DNA from: a virus
Virus record (IMG/VR): IMGVR_UViG_3300010396_000002
Coordinates: 62,001 to 126,000 of that record
Strand: one strand, 5' to 3'
Length of the DNA stretch: 64,000 bases
The position numbers were made by a program, and so were the translations under genes. The notes under the pieces were generated by a model. That model was not told where the DNA came from, did no database searches, and saw only the letters and a program-made list of their open reading frames with translations. This document shows positions 1 through 7,293 of this stretch, in pieces. How positions within the stretch are numbered: position 1 is the first letter of the stretch; each line of letters starts with the position of its first letter.

Positions 1-195
1 GCAGCGGGCTCGGGCGGAATGGGAACGCGACGGCACCGCACCGCTGGCGCGCGGTCAGCGGGCTCGAGCCCGGAGACCTCCGGGTGCTGCTCGCCAAACC
101 CTGGCTTCGCCTGCGCGCTGACGCACTTCGCAGGGTTCGAGGGGGACGACATCCGCGCCGTCCGCCTCGGGCTCGTCCCATGGGAGCGCGGCTAA
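1..195 (+). CDS. 3' end of a plus-strand gene, function unknown (partial)
   Basis: Frame 1 is open from the window edge to a TAA at 193-195, and its last residues (FEGDDIRAVRLGLVPWERG) have normal protein composition. The stop overlaps the stop of the convergent minus-strand gene by a few bases. Before about position 105 frame 3 looks more protein-like than frame 1, so a one-base frame break near 100-110 is possible. No family is recognised, and the 5' part lies outside the window. Confidence 0.35.
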   Translation, partial: AAGSGGMGTRRHRTAGARSAGSSPETSGCCSPNPGFACALTHFAGFEGDDIRAVRLGLVPWERG

Positions 196-1337
196 CTCTT
201 CAGCGTCAGGGCCTCGACCGCCTGAGTAGCGTACCCAAGCGCTGCCACACGGTCCTCTTCGGCGATCACCCGCTTGTCGCCATCCTTGATGGGGGCGAAG
301 ACCTCGAGCCCGAGCCGCAGACACCGGATCCCGATGTCTTCGGGCCGGCTGTTCTTGTCGGTCGCCCTGGTCGCCAGGAAGTCGAGGTTGCTCTGGAGGT
401 AGAGCGCGCCGTCGATGTACCCGACCTCGCCGTAGGTCGTCACGGGAACCGAGAGGCAGTCGGCCGCCGCCACGGCCGTGTCCGGCGAGTCGAAGACCAT
501 GACCAGGAAGTAGGAGGTCAGATCGCGCGTCGCAAACGCCTTCTTCAGGTTCACCTGCCGTTCGTTGGCCTTCTCCATCGCCGCGGAGAGCGCCATCGTG
601 TCCTCGCCCTTCTTCAGGGCCTCGCCGGTCGCGCCAAACATCTGGTAGAGCGCGGTCGTGTCGAAGCCGATCGCCTTCTGCTTCACGCCGGGGCGCTTTA
701 CCAGCGTGCCCAAGAGGGCCATGTCCCATCCGCCCTGGGACGCCGCGTTGTTGAGCGCGATCATGATCTCGATGTGCTTGTCCTCGTCGACGTCGATTAC
801 CGAGACGTTGACCAGGTAGGCCCGCCCGCTCTTGCTCGTCTTGTCGAGCACCTTCATGCGCTGGTGCCCGGCCACCATGCCGAGCGGCTTGCCGTCGGTC
901 CAGAGGCGCTTGTTCCAGACGATGGATGGCTCCACGAGCCCGTTCTCCACGATGCTGTCGGTCAGGAGCTGAAGGCCCTCGATGGAGATCCAGCGTGGGT
1001 TCTGCGCGTTCCCATCGCCGAGGATCCGACGATCCATCTCGACGATCTCATACCCTTTGTCGAGATGATGGTGCTGGACGTCCTCCGACCCGATCGCAGG
1101 GAGCACGGCCTTCTTCGTGACGCCGGCGCGCTGCACCGAGCACGTCTCCGCGCACGGAACCTTCGGCAGCGCCTTGCACTCCGGGCACTCGTCGGCAAGG
1201 GTCGGCTTCTTCTTCCGCCTGCCGCGTGGCGCCGGGCAGTTGACATGGCATTCGACGGTGGGCGCGCTGCCGCAGTTCGGGCACCCGTCCTTGATCGTCA
1301 GCTTCTTCCCCGTCGCCTTCGCGGACGTGTCGCCCAT
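192..1337 (-). CDS. ParB/Srx-like nuclease-domain protein with two Cys clusters (IbrB-like)
   Basis: A 381-residue protein. The N-terminus carries two similar Cys clusters, C19-C22-C30-C34 and C51-C54-C62-C66, probably metal-binding. Residues about 115-200 resemble the ParB/sulfiredoxin fold: an ISIEGLQLLTDSIVENGL helix followed by the GHQR signature at 157-160. ParB-like proteins of this kind are encoded beside PAPS-reductase-like proteins in E. coli prophages (IbrB with IbrA), and here the next gene upstream is such a protein. The ATG at 1337 was chosen because the Cys-rich N-terminus begins there; 13 bases upstream lies a TAGGCT box. The biochemical role (nuclease, CTP binding or regulation) cannot be read from sequence. 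Confidence 0.8.
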   Translation of the reverse strand: MGDTSAKATGKKLTIKDGCPNCGSAPTVECHVNCPAPRGRRKKKPTLADECPECKALPKVPCAETCSVQRAGVTKKAVLPAIGSEDVQHHHLDKGYEIVEMDRRILGDGNAQNPRWISIEGLQLLTDSIVENGLVEPSIVWNKRLWTDGKPLGMVAGHQRMKVLDKTSKSGRAYLVNVSVIDVDEDKHIEIMIALNNAASQGGWDMALLGTLVKRPGVKQKAIGFDTTALYQMFGATGEALKKGEDTMALSAAMEKANERQVNLKKAFATRDLTSYFLVMVFDSPDTAVAAADCLSVPVTTYGEVGYIDGALYLQSNLDFLATRATDKNSRPEDIGIRCLRLGLEVFAPIKDGDKRVIAEEDRVAALGYATQAVEALTLKS

Positions 1338-1350
1338 GGCCGCGGAGCGT

Positions 1351-1356
1351 AGCCTA
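1351..1356 (-). promoter_or_regulatory. Possible -10 box TAGGCT, 13 nt before the start
   Basis: The minus strand reads TAGGCT, fitting the TANNNT pattern of -10 elements, 13 bases before the ATG at 1337. It sits in the short palindrome CGTAGCCTACG. No -35 element is visible. The same hexamer class lies 6-7 bases before three other minus-strand starts. Confidence 0.3.
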
Positions 1357-2046
1357 CGCGGTGATCGAGTAGAAGCGACGCCGGGCCACGACGCTGAAGG
1401 CGAACGGGAAGTAGTGGCAGAGCTTCTCGAAGTCGCGGGGGAACGTGTCGTAGAGCCAGAGCAGGCTCGGCGTCGACAGGTCGATCCCCGTCGCATTGCG
1501 GCCGGAGCTCACCGGCATCGGGATGCCGTTGGCGGCAAGAAACGCCTCGACGTCGACGCGAAGCCACTTCTCGATCGGATGGAACACTTCCTGGTACTGG
1601 ACGGCCTTCAGGTTGCGGCGACGCCACATCGAGTCGGAGGCCTTCGCGCCGGTCAGCACGAGCGGGATGCCGGTATCCCCCAGGACGAGGTCGTAGCAGT
1701 CCCGGAGGGTCCACTCTGGAACCGCAGCCAGCACATCCTCCGATGCCGGCGGCCGATACACACCGTTGCGGATGAGGCGCGAGAGTAGCCAGTGGGGGTA
1801 CTGGAGCACCTTGAAGCCCCAGCGACGCTCGGCTTCCGCGAGCGCCGTGTCGACGCACTCGAGGTTTGGCACGAGGTACATGAAGAAGCCGACGACGTGC
1901 TCGAAGGTCCGCACGGCGAGCTGGGCGATGACCCGACTGTCCTTGCCGTCGCTGTAGCTCACCAGCGCCTGCGACTTGCCTGTGCGGGCGATGACGTGCT
2001 AGCGGGCTTCCTCGAGCACCGCCAGCGTTGTCTCGATCTTGCTCAC
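1354..2046 (-). CDS. PAPS-reductase-family PP-loop protein interrupted by an in-frame amber codon (IbrA-like)
   Basis: The frame encodes a PP-loop ATP-pyrophosphatase-like protein with the signature SYSDGKDS at residues 30-37, as in the PAPS reductase/IbrA family. Read from the GTG at 2044-2046, it begins with a helix (SKIETTLAVLEEAR), meets TAG at 1999-2001, and continues with HVIARTGKSQALVSYSDGKD. The two halves together look like a normal family N-terminus, so the TAG is probably a nonsense change (CAG to TAG would restore Gln), a sequencing error, or a suppressed codon. Otherwise translation could start at GTG 1960-1962, which would give 202 residues but cut the first strand before the PP-loop. 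It sits immediately upstream of the ParB-like gene, as in ibrA/ibrB pairs. Confidence 0.7.
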
Positions 2047-2052
2047 GGAGGG

Positions 2053-2058
2053 AGCCTA
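2053..2058 (-). promoter_or_regulatory. Possible leaderless promoter -10 box TAGGCT
   Basis: TAGGCT on the minus strand ends six bases before the GTG at 2046, leaving no room for a Shine-Dalgarno sequence. That spacing fits a leaderless transcript. No -35 motif is seen. Confidence 0.3.
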
Positions 2059-2099
2059 GCGCAGAACGCGGAGGCTTTGGGATGGCGCGGGAGAGGTGC

Positions 2100-2405
2100 T
2101 CAGGCCCCGCCCCCGCCAGCACCACCAGAGGCGTGGTGAGCTTGGCCGGCCTTCGACGCGTGCCAGTCGCCCGTGGGCACGCTCTTGCGCCCGGAGACCT
2201 TCGCCGCCGCCTTGCTCGCGGACTTCAGCCCTGCCGCCTTCGCCGCCTTCGGGCTCTTGCCCGCCGCCGCGGCCTTGGCGAACGACTTCGCGCCGGCCTT
2301 GTTCGCGGCCGCCGCCGCGCGCTGCGCCTTGGACCCGCCCGCCGCCTTCGCCGCGCCGCCCGCGCCGGCCGCCTTCTTGCCCGGTACCGCCCTTTTCGCC
2401 GCCAT
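2100..2405 (-). CDS. Small Lys/Ala-rich histone-H1-like basic protein
   Basis: A 101-residue protein made almost entirely of Ala, Lys and Gly in loose AAKAAG-type repeats (for example KAAKAAGLKSASKAAAKVSG). The composition is that of H1-tail or AlgP-like nucleic-acid-binding proteins, so it may bind or compact DNA; this is inferred from composition alone. A strong Shine-Dalgarno (GAAGGAGC) precedes the ATG. It is a single gene between short intergenic gaps, and a small inverted repeat, GCCAGG/CCTGGC, lies upstream at 2450-2466. Low-complexity repeats of this kind can also be fast-evolving spacer protein. Confidence 0.75.
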   Translation of the reverse strand: MAAKRAVPGKKAAGAGGAAKAAGGSKAQRAAAAANKAGAKSFAKAAAAGKSPKAAKAAGLKSASKAAAKVSGRKSVPTGDWHASKAGQAHHASGGAGGGGA

Positions 2406-2481
2406 GGTTCAGCTCCTTCTCGTGATGGTCTCACCCCGTAGGGTCAGGTGCCAGGCTGGACCTGGCGTTGCGAGAGCTAGC

Positions 2482-2874
2482 CTACACGGCGAGGGGGCGG
2501 CGCGGTAGGGGTCGCCGCGGGTGATCCGCGGTCATCGGGGAGGGCTTGGCCGGCCCGACCAACTGCCAGTGCCTGCCGATCAGACACTCGGCCTCCATCT
2601 CCTCGCAGGGCTCGCCGATCACCCGCCGCCCGGGGACGCTTGGCTCCGGGCGCTCTCCCCAGAGGCAACGCCCGTCGGGGGCGAGCTGCTTGCCCTGCCG
2701 GTACCAGCGGGTGACCGCATCCCAGAAGGGATGGCGCGAGCCAAGGCGGCGCTCCTGCCCGCGGGTGGTCAGGGGGATCGGCCCCATGTAGCCGTGGTCC
2801 TCGAAGCGGATGCGCTCCCCGTTCACCTCGATGACGCGGTCGGGGCCGCCGACCAGGATGCAGGCGACGTTCAT
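2482..2874 (-). CDS. Hypothetical protein, 130 residues
   Basis: No family is recognised. It begins MNVACILVGGPDRVIEVNG, has an aromatic, charged middle (HPFWDAVTRWYRQGKQL) and ends in a Pro/Arg-rich tail. Phage proteins with this kind of start often display small query-like modules, but no function can be given. The ATG is preceded by GAGGAGCGG and overlaps the stop of the upstream membrane-protein gene by four bases (ATGA), so the two are probably translationally coupled. Confidence 0.75.
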   Translation of the reverse strand: MNVACILVGGPDRVIEVNGERIRFEDHGYMGPIPLTTRGQERRLGSRHPFWDAVTRWYRQGKQLAPDGRCLWGERPEPSVPGRRVIGEPCEEMEAECLIGRHWQLVGPAKPSPMTADHPRRPLPRRPLAV

Positions 2875-3062
2875 GCTCCGCTCCTCGGCTGGTCCCAGAC
2901 CAGCGCCTCTCCCAGCACCGGCACGGCTCCCCAGAGCACGAGTGCGACGACCAGCTTGTCGACGGGACCGTCGGCAGCCCTTGGGACCAGGAACAGGGCG
3001 CCGACGATCCAGACGACCAGGAAGAAGCCACGGTCGACGATCTGCTCGTCCTCGCGGGTCAC
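2871..3062 (-). CDS. Small membrane protein, two predicted TM helices
   Basis: A 63-residue protein with two hydrophobic segments, about residues 12-28 (RGFFLVVWIVGALFLVP) and 35-53 (VDKLVVALVLWGAVPVLG), separated by a short charged turn. This is the layout of a small two-helix inner-membrane protein. The GTG start at 3060-3062 overlaps the stop of the ASCH-like gene upstream (GTGA). Holin-like size and topology are noted, but no lysis gene is nearby, so no role is assigned. Confidence 0.7.
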   Translation of the reverse strand: MTREDEQIVDRGFFLVVWIVGALFLVPRAADGPVDKLVVALVLWGAVPVLGEALVWDQPRSGA

Positions 3063-3709
3063 CCCGGCCCCATGGCAGCGCGGAGCTGCCGGCCCTGGAC
3101 CCACACCGCCGACCGCGGAGCCCTGACGGCGAGCCCGGCCTCGGCGGCGAGGTCGACGAAGGGGACCGGGGTCTTGAACCGGACGTGGTGGGAGAGCAGC
3201 CACGCGAACCGCCCGGCCTCCCAGAACAGGCTTCGGGGCAGGTCGGTGGGCTCGAGGAGCCGGGAGCCCGTGACCCAGACCAGGCCGAGGACGTGACCCG
3301 CGGGCCCCAGCCGAGCATCGGGCAGGGCCTTGCCCTTGGCGTCGACCCAGCGCTTCGCGGCGGGCTGTGCTGCGGCCGCCGGCGTGAGTCTGCCGACCTT
3401 CTCTGCCGCGTACACGCCCAACCACTGGGCGCTCTTCTCGAAGGGGCGCTCGCGCGTCTCGATCGTCTTGTCGCCCTCGCACACCATCTCGGCGAAGACA
3501 CGCCAGAAGGGGACCACCAGCACCTTGTCGGGCACTGGCGGCATCGGCTCCGGGAAGGGGAGCGGGAGCGTGCGCGACGCGGCGCCCTTGCCGATGTTGC
3601 AGACGCATGCACCAGCACCCTCGCGACACGCAGGCGTGTGCTTGGAGCCCGCTGCGATGCGGGCGAGCTGGTCCTGTTCTTCTCGTCGTAGCTGTTCGGT
3701 GTCCTTCAC
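3059..3709 (-). CDS. ASCH/PUA-like domain protein
   Basis: A 216-residue protein whose residues about 60-200 resemble an ASCH fold: a PFWRVFAEMVCEGDKTIETR segment corresponding to the family's W..f..li..G.KtvE.R pattern, then WLGVYAAEKVG and HVLGLVWVTGSRLLEPTDLP. ASCH proteins are thought to bind RNA or modified nucleosides. The N-terminus is charged (KDTEQLRREEQDQLARIAAG), followed by a short Cys motif (CREGAGACVCN). The GTG at 3709 was chosen because GGAGGAG lies just before it. Confidence 0.65.
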   Translation of the reverse strand: MKDTEQLRREEQDQLARIAAGSKHTPACREGAGACVCNIGKGAASRTLPLPFPEPMPPVPDKVLVVPFWRVFAEMVCEGDKTIETRERPFEKSAQWLGVYAAEKVGRLTPAAAAQPAAKRWVDAKGKALPDARLGPAGHVLGLVWVTGSRLLEPTDLPRSLFWEAGRFAWLLSHHVRFKTPVPFVDLAAEAGLAVRAPRSAVWVQGRQLRAAMGPG

Positions 3710-3900
3710 GATCTCCTCCGCGCCGGCAGCTTGGTGCCCGGGTGCTCGGCTGCGTACTTCATGCACCGGGCGCAGTCGTAGACGTCTCCAGGGTGCCCTG
3801 GCGTTCCTGGTGCCGATCCTCCGAGCGGCAGGTGATGAGGCTTCGGCATCGGCGGGAGCGGCACCGTCGGCCGGGTGTGCGGCTTGGGCTCGGGCATCAT
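3706..3900 (-). CDS. Small Pro-rich protein with a CxxC motif
   Basis: A 64-residue protein: a Pro/His-rich first half (PRTVPLPP-like segments), then DVYDCARCMKYAAEHPGTKL, a CxxC followed by a His-containing helix that could bind a metal. Start ATG 3900 (or the adjacent ATG 3897), with GGAGG upstream and a four-base overlap with the preceding gene. Function unknown. Confidence 0.65.
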   Translation of the reverse strand: MMPEPKPHTRPTVPLPPMPKPHHLPLGGSAPGTPGHPGDVYDCARCMKYAAEHPGTKLPARRRS

Positions 3901-4136
3901 CGACGCCTCCGGATGACGTCGGACGCGAGCCCGACGAGACCAGCCACGAAGACCAGGGCCTTGGTCAACCGCGGCCCCAGCGTCTCGTCGAGCGCGGCAC
4001 GCACATCGCGATACGCCTTGTCGCGCAGGTGCAGCGCCTTGTCGCGCTGGTAGCCGTAGCTCTGCTCGATGATCCGGCGCTCCTCCGGCGTGAGGCTGTC
4101 CGTACCCGACCACTTCTCTGGCGTGAGATCATCCAT
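3897..4136 (-). CDS. Small protein with one C-terminal TM helix
   Basis: A 79-residue protein: a charged, helical N-terminal two-thirds (LTPEERRIIEQSYGYQRDKAL) and one hydrophobic stretch near residues 57-73 (LTKALVFVAGLVGLASDVI) before an RRRR end. It looks like a tail-anchored membrane protein with its N-terminus in the cytoplasm (positive-inside rule at the C-terminal end leaves this uncertain). It overlaps both neighbours by a few bases. Function unknown. Confidence 0.7.
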   Translation of the reverse strand: MDDLTPEKWSGTDSLTPEERRIIEQSYGYQRDKALHLRDKAYRDVRAALDETLGPRLTKALVFVAGLVGLASDVIRRRR

Positions 4137-4617
4137 CGATCACCTCCGCCTGGACCTCGGGAGCCCCGACCGTGAGCAGCGGCATCTTGCCGGTCTGGTA
4201 CGCCTCCGCAATGGCGCCGCCGACCAGCTCCATCACCGTCTGGCCGTCGGGGAGCGTGAGCCCAGCCAGGAACTCGGCATCGATCGTCGAGGCCCCCGCG
4301 GCGACCAACTCGAGCTTGGCGCGCACGGCGAGCACGAGCAGGCGCCACCGCTCCCGGCACGCCTGCTCCCAGCGCTGCTCCCTGGTCTTGTCCTTGTACC
4401 GCTTCGCCTCCGGGAAGGAGGTGACCTTCGGCAGCGGGAGCACGACGCGGACCTGCCGCATCTTCGGGCCCTGACCGATGGTGAAGAAGATGAGCGCCAG
4501 CCCCTGATCGTCACGCGCGGCGCTGCCGAAGTTGTACCCGCCGTGCTTGCGCACGACGTTCTCCAGCTCCGCCTTGCTCTTCTCCACGGTGACCGTGGTA
4601 CCTTCGGCGTAGCTCAT
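4129..4617 (-). CDS. Conserved phage-type hypothetical protein, 162 residues
   Basis: The segment SAARDDQGLALIFFTIGQG, followed by VRVVLPLPKV and then EQACRERWRLLVLAVRAKLE...EFLAGLTLPDG, matches a pattern I recall from many uncharacterised phage proteins (RWRALLLVIKAKLEAV-type helix followed by an EFL..i.lpdG motif). No activity is established for that family to my knowledge. Start ATG 4617 overlaps the stop of the upstream gene; the Shine-Dalgarno is weak. Confidence 0.75.
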   Translation of the reverse strand: MSYAEGTTVTVEKSKAELENVVRKHGGYNFGSAARDDQGLALIFFTIGQGPKMRQVRVVLPLPKVTSFPEAKRYKDKTREQRWEQACRERWRLLVLAVRAKLELVAAGASTIDAEFLAGLTLPDGQTVMELVGGAIAEAYQTGKMPLLTVGAPEVQAEVIDG

Positions 4618-4913
4618 CGCCGGACCCCACGTGCTCGCTTCGCGGCGTCGAACTTGGCCAGGGCCCGGTGCGCGCGGACCGCAGCCAGCTCGCCGCAGCG
4701 CGCGTACTCGCGCTGGAGGCGTGCCTTCTGCACACGCACCGACCGGCCCGTCGTCGCGTCGCGCACGATGACATGACGAGCGTCGTCGATGCCGGTCACC
4801 ACGAGCGGCCGACCGCTCCACTGCGCGAACACGTCGTGGACTCGCACCGCGATCCGGCGCACCAGCTTGGCGATCCGCTCGCGCTCCTTCTGCGCCTCGG
4901 TCTTCTTCTTCAT
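4614..4913 (-). CDS. Small basic hypothetical protein, 99 residues
   Basis: Very basic, helical N-terminus (MKKKTEAQKERERIAKLVRR), then a beta-rich middle (RPLVVTGIDDARHVIVRDA) and a second basic helix. The composition suggests nucleic-acid binding, but no family is recognised. It overlaps the upstream gene by three bases and the downstream gene by four. Confidence 0.65.
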   Translation of the reverse strand: MKKKTEAQKERERIAKLVRRIAVRVHDVFAQWSGRPLVVTGIDDARHVIVRDATTGRSVRVQKARLQREYARCGELAAVRAHRALAKFDAAKRARGVRR

Positions 4914-5197
4914 CACCCGTCTCCCTTCGCCAGATCCGCGGCGAGCGTCGCCTTGGCCGCCGCGATGAACGGACACCAGTCCGGCGTCTGCCAGGTCGTG
5001 TCGCCGATGCGGCGCAGCCCATTGGCGCTCAGCGCCGGCGCCGCGGACACCGCTCTCTCGTTCGCGCAGTAGACGTCGTGCCCCGAGTCGACGTCGTTGC
5101 CGTCCTCGATGCAGTAGTGCTCCGAATGCTCGTACACGCACCCATGGCAGGAACCCTGTAGCGTCAGACGCGGCCCCTGTCGCTTCACCTCGGCCAT
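4913..5197 (-). CDS. Cys-rich small protein, 94 residues
   Basis: Cysteines occur as CHGCVYEHSEHYC, YC and WCPF, consistent with a small zinc- or Fe-S-binding domain. The rest is acidic and unremarkable. Its ATG overlaps the stop of the ParB-like gene by one base (TGATG). No family name can be given. Confidence 0.7.
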   Translation of the reverse strand: MAEVKRQGPRLTLQGSCHGCVYEHSEHYCIEDGNDVDSGHDVYCANERAVSAAPALSANGLRRIGDTTWQTPDWCPFIAAAKATLAADLAKGDG

Positions 5198-6105
5198 CAC
5201 GCGCCTCCCTTCTTCTTCGCTGGCTTCGCCTTGGCCACGATCTCGCGCAGCCACGCCGGCGGCTCGCCACCGCGGGCCCACGCGAGCGCCTCGGCCGCCA
5301 TGACGCGCCCGTGGACACCGCTCTTGAGGAGGTCGCCCTCGACGCGCTCGATCTCCTTCGCCGACCTCGTCTTCGCCCGCGGCGGCGATGCTGCCTTGGC
5401 GGCCTTCCGGACCGCCTTGCCGTCGACCTTCCCCTCCGAATCCGTCGACGCGGTCACCGCCTCGCGCACGGCAGCGCTCCCTCCGTTCTTGGCGAGCCGG
5501 AGCGCGACGTCGGGAGTGATCTCCTTCCGGTTGATCTTGCCCTGGAGGTCAGAGTCGAGGAGCAGGCACTTCACCAGCGCGTTCGCCGTGTCGAGGCGGA
5601 GCCCGGCGCAGGCCGCAGCCGCTGGCGGCGCCATCCCGTCGTTCTCCATCGCGTCCTTGAACCGACGCGCGAGCACGAGCGGGGGGTCCTCCTTCCGAGC
5701 GGCGTTCTCGAGGTACCGTGCTCGGACCGGATCGGTCGTGGCGACGGCCCGGAGCTTGAGCAGCTCCTGCCTCTTCGCCCTGCGCTCCGCGTTCACGATC
5801 GTGACGGCCGCGAGTCGACGATCTCCCGCGGCGACGAGGCGCTCCCCGCCGTCGGTGTAGACCACGATCGGGGTGCCGAGCGCCGTGCCGTGCTCGCGCA
5901 TGCTGGCGAGCAGCACCTGCATGTCGGCGTCGTTCGGGTCGGTCCGCGCGAGCCAGTTCTGGTGCTCGGGGTGCTTCGGGTCCGAGCGGGGGGACTTGTA
6001 CTTCGCCGGCACGACCCACCAGCCGTTGAAGCTGCCGTCGGCGCCCATGCGCTCCTTCTGGGCAGCGAAGCCGGTCAGCTCAGCGGTCTTCTTCTTCGTG
6101 CCCAT
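5197..6105 (-). CDS. ParB-like protein (second copy in the window)
   Basis: A 302-residue protein. Residues about 60-110 (MQVLLASMREHGTALGTPIV then ERLVAAGDRRLAAVTIVNAE) match the ParB N-terminal domain, with GDRR in place of the usual GxRR/GERR catalytic or CTP-binding motif. A helical middle region (about 140-230) resembles the helix-turn-helix region of ParB/RepB proteins, and the C-terminus is Lys/Ala-rich. The gene directly upstream encodes a ribbon-helix-helix protein; no ParA gene is seen nearby. A segregation, nuclease or regulatory role is possible and cannot be separated by sequence. Confidence 0.85.
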   Translation of the reverse strand: MGTKKKTAELTGFAAQKERMGADGSFNGWWVVPAKYKSPRSDPKHPEHQNWLARTDPNDADMQVLLASMREHGTALGTPIVVYTDGGERLVAAGDRRLAAVTIVNAERRAKRQELLKLRAVATTDPVRARYLENAARKEDPPLVLARRFKDAMENDGMAPPAAAACAGLRLDTANALVKCLLLDSDLQGKINRKEITPDVALRLAKNGGSAAVREAVTASTDSEGKVDGKAVRKAAKAASPPRAKTRSAKEIERVEGDLLKSGVHGRVMAAEALAWARGGEPPAWLREIVAKAKPAKKKGGA

Positions 6106-6545
6106 CAGCGGCCTCCTTTCGGCTTGTCGTCGAAGGTCGCCGCCCGCGAGAGCGTGTCCTTCGCGGCCCTGTCCAGCGCCGAGCTGGAGGCCGGTGCAAG
6201 GAACACCGAGGCTGCTCCGGCGCAGAGCAGAATCTCGAGCACCTCCACACGCCCGAGCTGGCGCCCCGCGGTGTTGCTGAGCCGGAGCCCGACCATGTCG
6301 AGGCTCTCCGCCAGAGCCTTGGGGATGCGCAGCGTGACCCTGTCCTTCTGGATCGTCACGTCGCAGCCGCGACTGAGCAGCTCCCTCCAGAGCGCGCTCT
6401 TCTCGAGCTTGAGAACCCTCCCTGCTTCGGCGACGCGCGCCTGGAGCTCGGGAGCCATCCGAACCGACGCCAGCGGGTTGCCCTTCGGCTTCCGCAGGCG
6501 CACCTGTTTCTGCGTGGCGCGTTTGCGCCTCGCCTTGTCGTCCAT
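6105..6545 (-). CDS. Ribbon-helix-helix-like DNA-binding protein
   Basis: A 146-residue protein with a basic N-terminus, then PLASVRMAPELQARVAEAGR...KSALWRELLSRG, a strand-helix-helix pattern typical of MetJ/Arc/CopG proteins; a second strand-helix unit follows (VTLRIPKALAESLDMVGLRL). It is the first gene of the minus-strand operon that ends at 192 and lies divergent to the HNH gene, so it could regulate the shared 100-bp gap. It overlaps the start of the ParB-like gene by one base. Confidence 0.7.
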   Translation of the reverse strand: MDDKARRKRATQKQVRLRKPKGNPLASVRMAPELQARVAEAGRVLKLEKSALWRELLSRGCDVTIQKDRVTLRIPKALAESLDMVGLRLSNTAGRQLGRVEVLEILLCAGAASVFLAPASSSALDRAAKDTLSRAATFDDKPKGGR

Positions 6546-6567
6546 GCGCCGGAGGGTGGCACGGGTG

Positions 6568-6595
6568 TTAACACTTCGTCAAGTCGTGCTAGCCT
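6568..6595 (+). promoter_or_regulatory. Possible sigma70-type promoter for the plus-strand island
   Basis: TTAACA (6568-6573), a 16-base spacer, then TGC-TAGCCT (-10 at 6590-6595 with an extended TGn). It lies about 50 bases before the GTG of the HNH gene. The -35 is embedded in the palindrome TGTTAACA, which could also be an operator for the divergent ribbon-helix-helix protein. Inferred by eye only. Confidence 0.35.
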
Positions 6596-6645
6596 GCTCG
6601 CCTGGACGACAGGAGCGCGCGACGATGCGCGCCGTAGGAGAACGC

Positions 6646-7293
6646 GTGTCCAACGACTCGATGAAGATCCCGACCAACCATCGACAGGCCGAGCGACGCC
6701 TGATCGAGATGGTTCGTAGCGGGGCGTGGGAGATCGACGACCAGGGCCGCATCTGGCAACTGAAGCGCCGCGGCGGAAGGGGGCGCGGTGGTGGGGCGCG
6801 CATCATCGACATCGCTCGGATTCGGGCCGAAAAGCGCATGCCACGCGGCTACCTGATGGTGCGCGCCATGTTCGACGGCCGCCGCGTCTGCGGCCTTGCG
6901 CACCGCCTCGTCTGGCAGCACCTCCGCGGAGACATCCCCGACGGCCTCGTCATCAATCACAAAAACGGTCGCAAGGATGACAACCGAGTCGCCAACTTGG
7001 AGGTTGCGACGTACTCGGCCAACAGCCGTCATTGTCAGGATAACCTCAACCCGCCGGTCCTTCGCGGGTCGCGGAATGGTGCGTCCAAGCTGACCGAGAG
7101 CGACATCATCGACATGCGGACCGCACGAGCAGCGGGCGCATCGTTGCTCTCCTTGGCCGAACGGTTCGGCATCAGTTACCAGCAAGTTTCGACTATCACG
7201 CGCGGCCACAGGTGGAAGCACGTCCGCGACGCGCCGCTGCAAGTTGCAGACGGACGGAGCACGCGCTGGCAGCGTTCGGCAGGGAGGCCATGA
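6646..7293 (+). CDS. HNH homing-type endonuclease
   Basis: A 215-residue protein with an HNH_3-type core: H86 in LAHRLVWQHL, NHKNG at 104-108 (VINHKNGRKDDNRVANLE) and N118. The C-terminus, from KLTESDIIDMRTARAAG to SLLSLAERFGISYQQVSTIT, is a helix-turn-helix often found in phage HNH endonucleases for target recognition. The start is GTG 6646, preceded by TAGGAG five bases away. Its stop overlaps the start of the DUF5131 gene. Stand-alone HNH genes in phages are usually mobile, and this one opens a plus-strand island inside a minus-strand arm. Confidence 0.88.
   Translation: MSNDSMKIPTNHRQAERRLIEMVRSGAWEIDDQGRIWQLKRRGGRGRGGGARIIDIARIRAEKRMPRGYLMVRAMFDGRRVCGLAHRLVWQHLRGDIPDGLVINHKNGRKDDNRVANLEVATYSANSRHCQDNLNPPVLRGSRNGASKLTESDIIDMRTARAAGASLLSLAERFGISYQQVSTITRGHRWKHVRDAPLQVADGRSTRWQRSAGRP

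Noticed and set aside
1999-2001. Reassigned TAG codon (recoded phage genome)
   Set aside because: TAG ends several intact genes (for example at 30780, 31441, 32373, 34034, 42111 and 48238).
5311-6645. Upstream extension of the HNH reading frame
   Set aside because: It overlaps antisense the ParB-like and RHH genes; the HNH protein starts at GTG 6646 with a good ribosome site.
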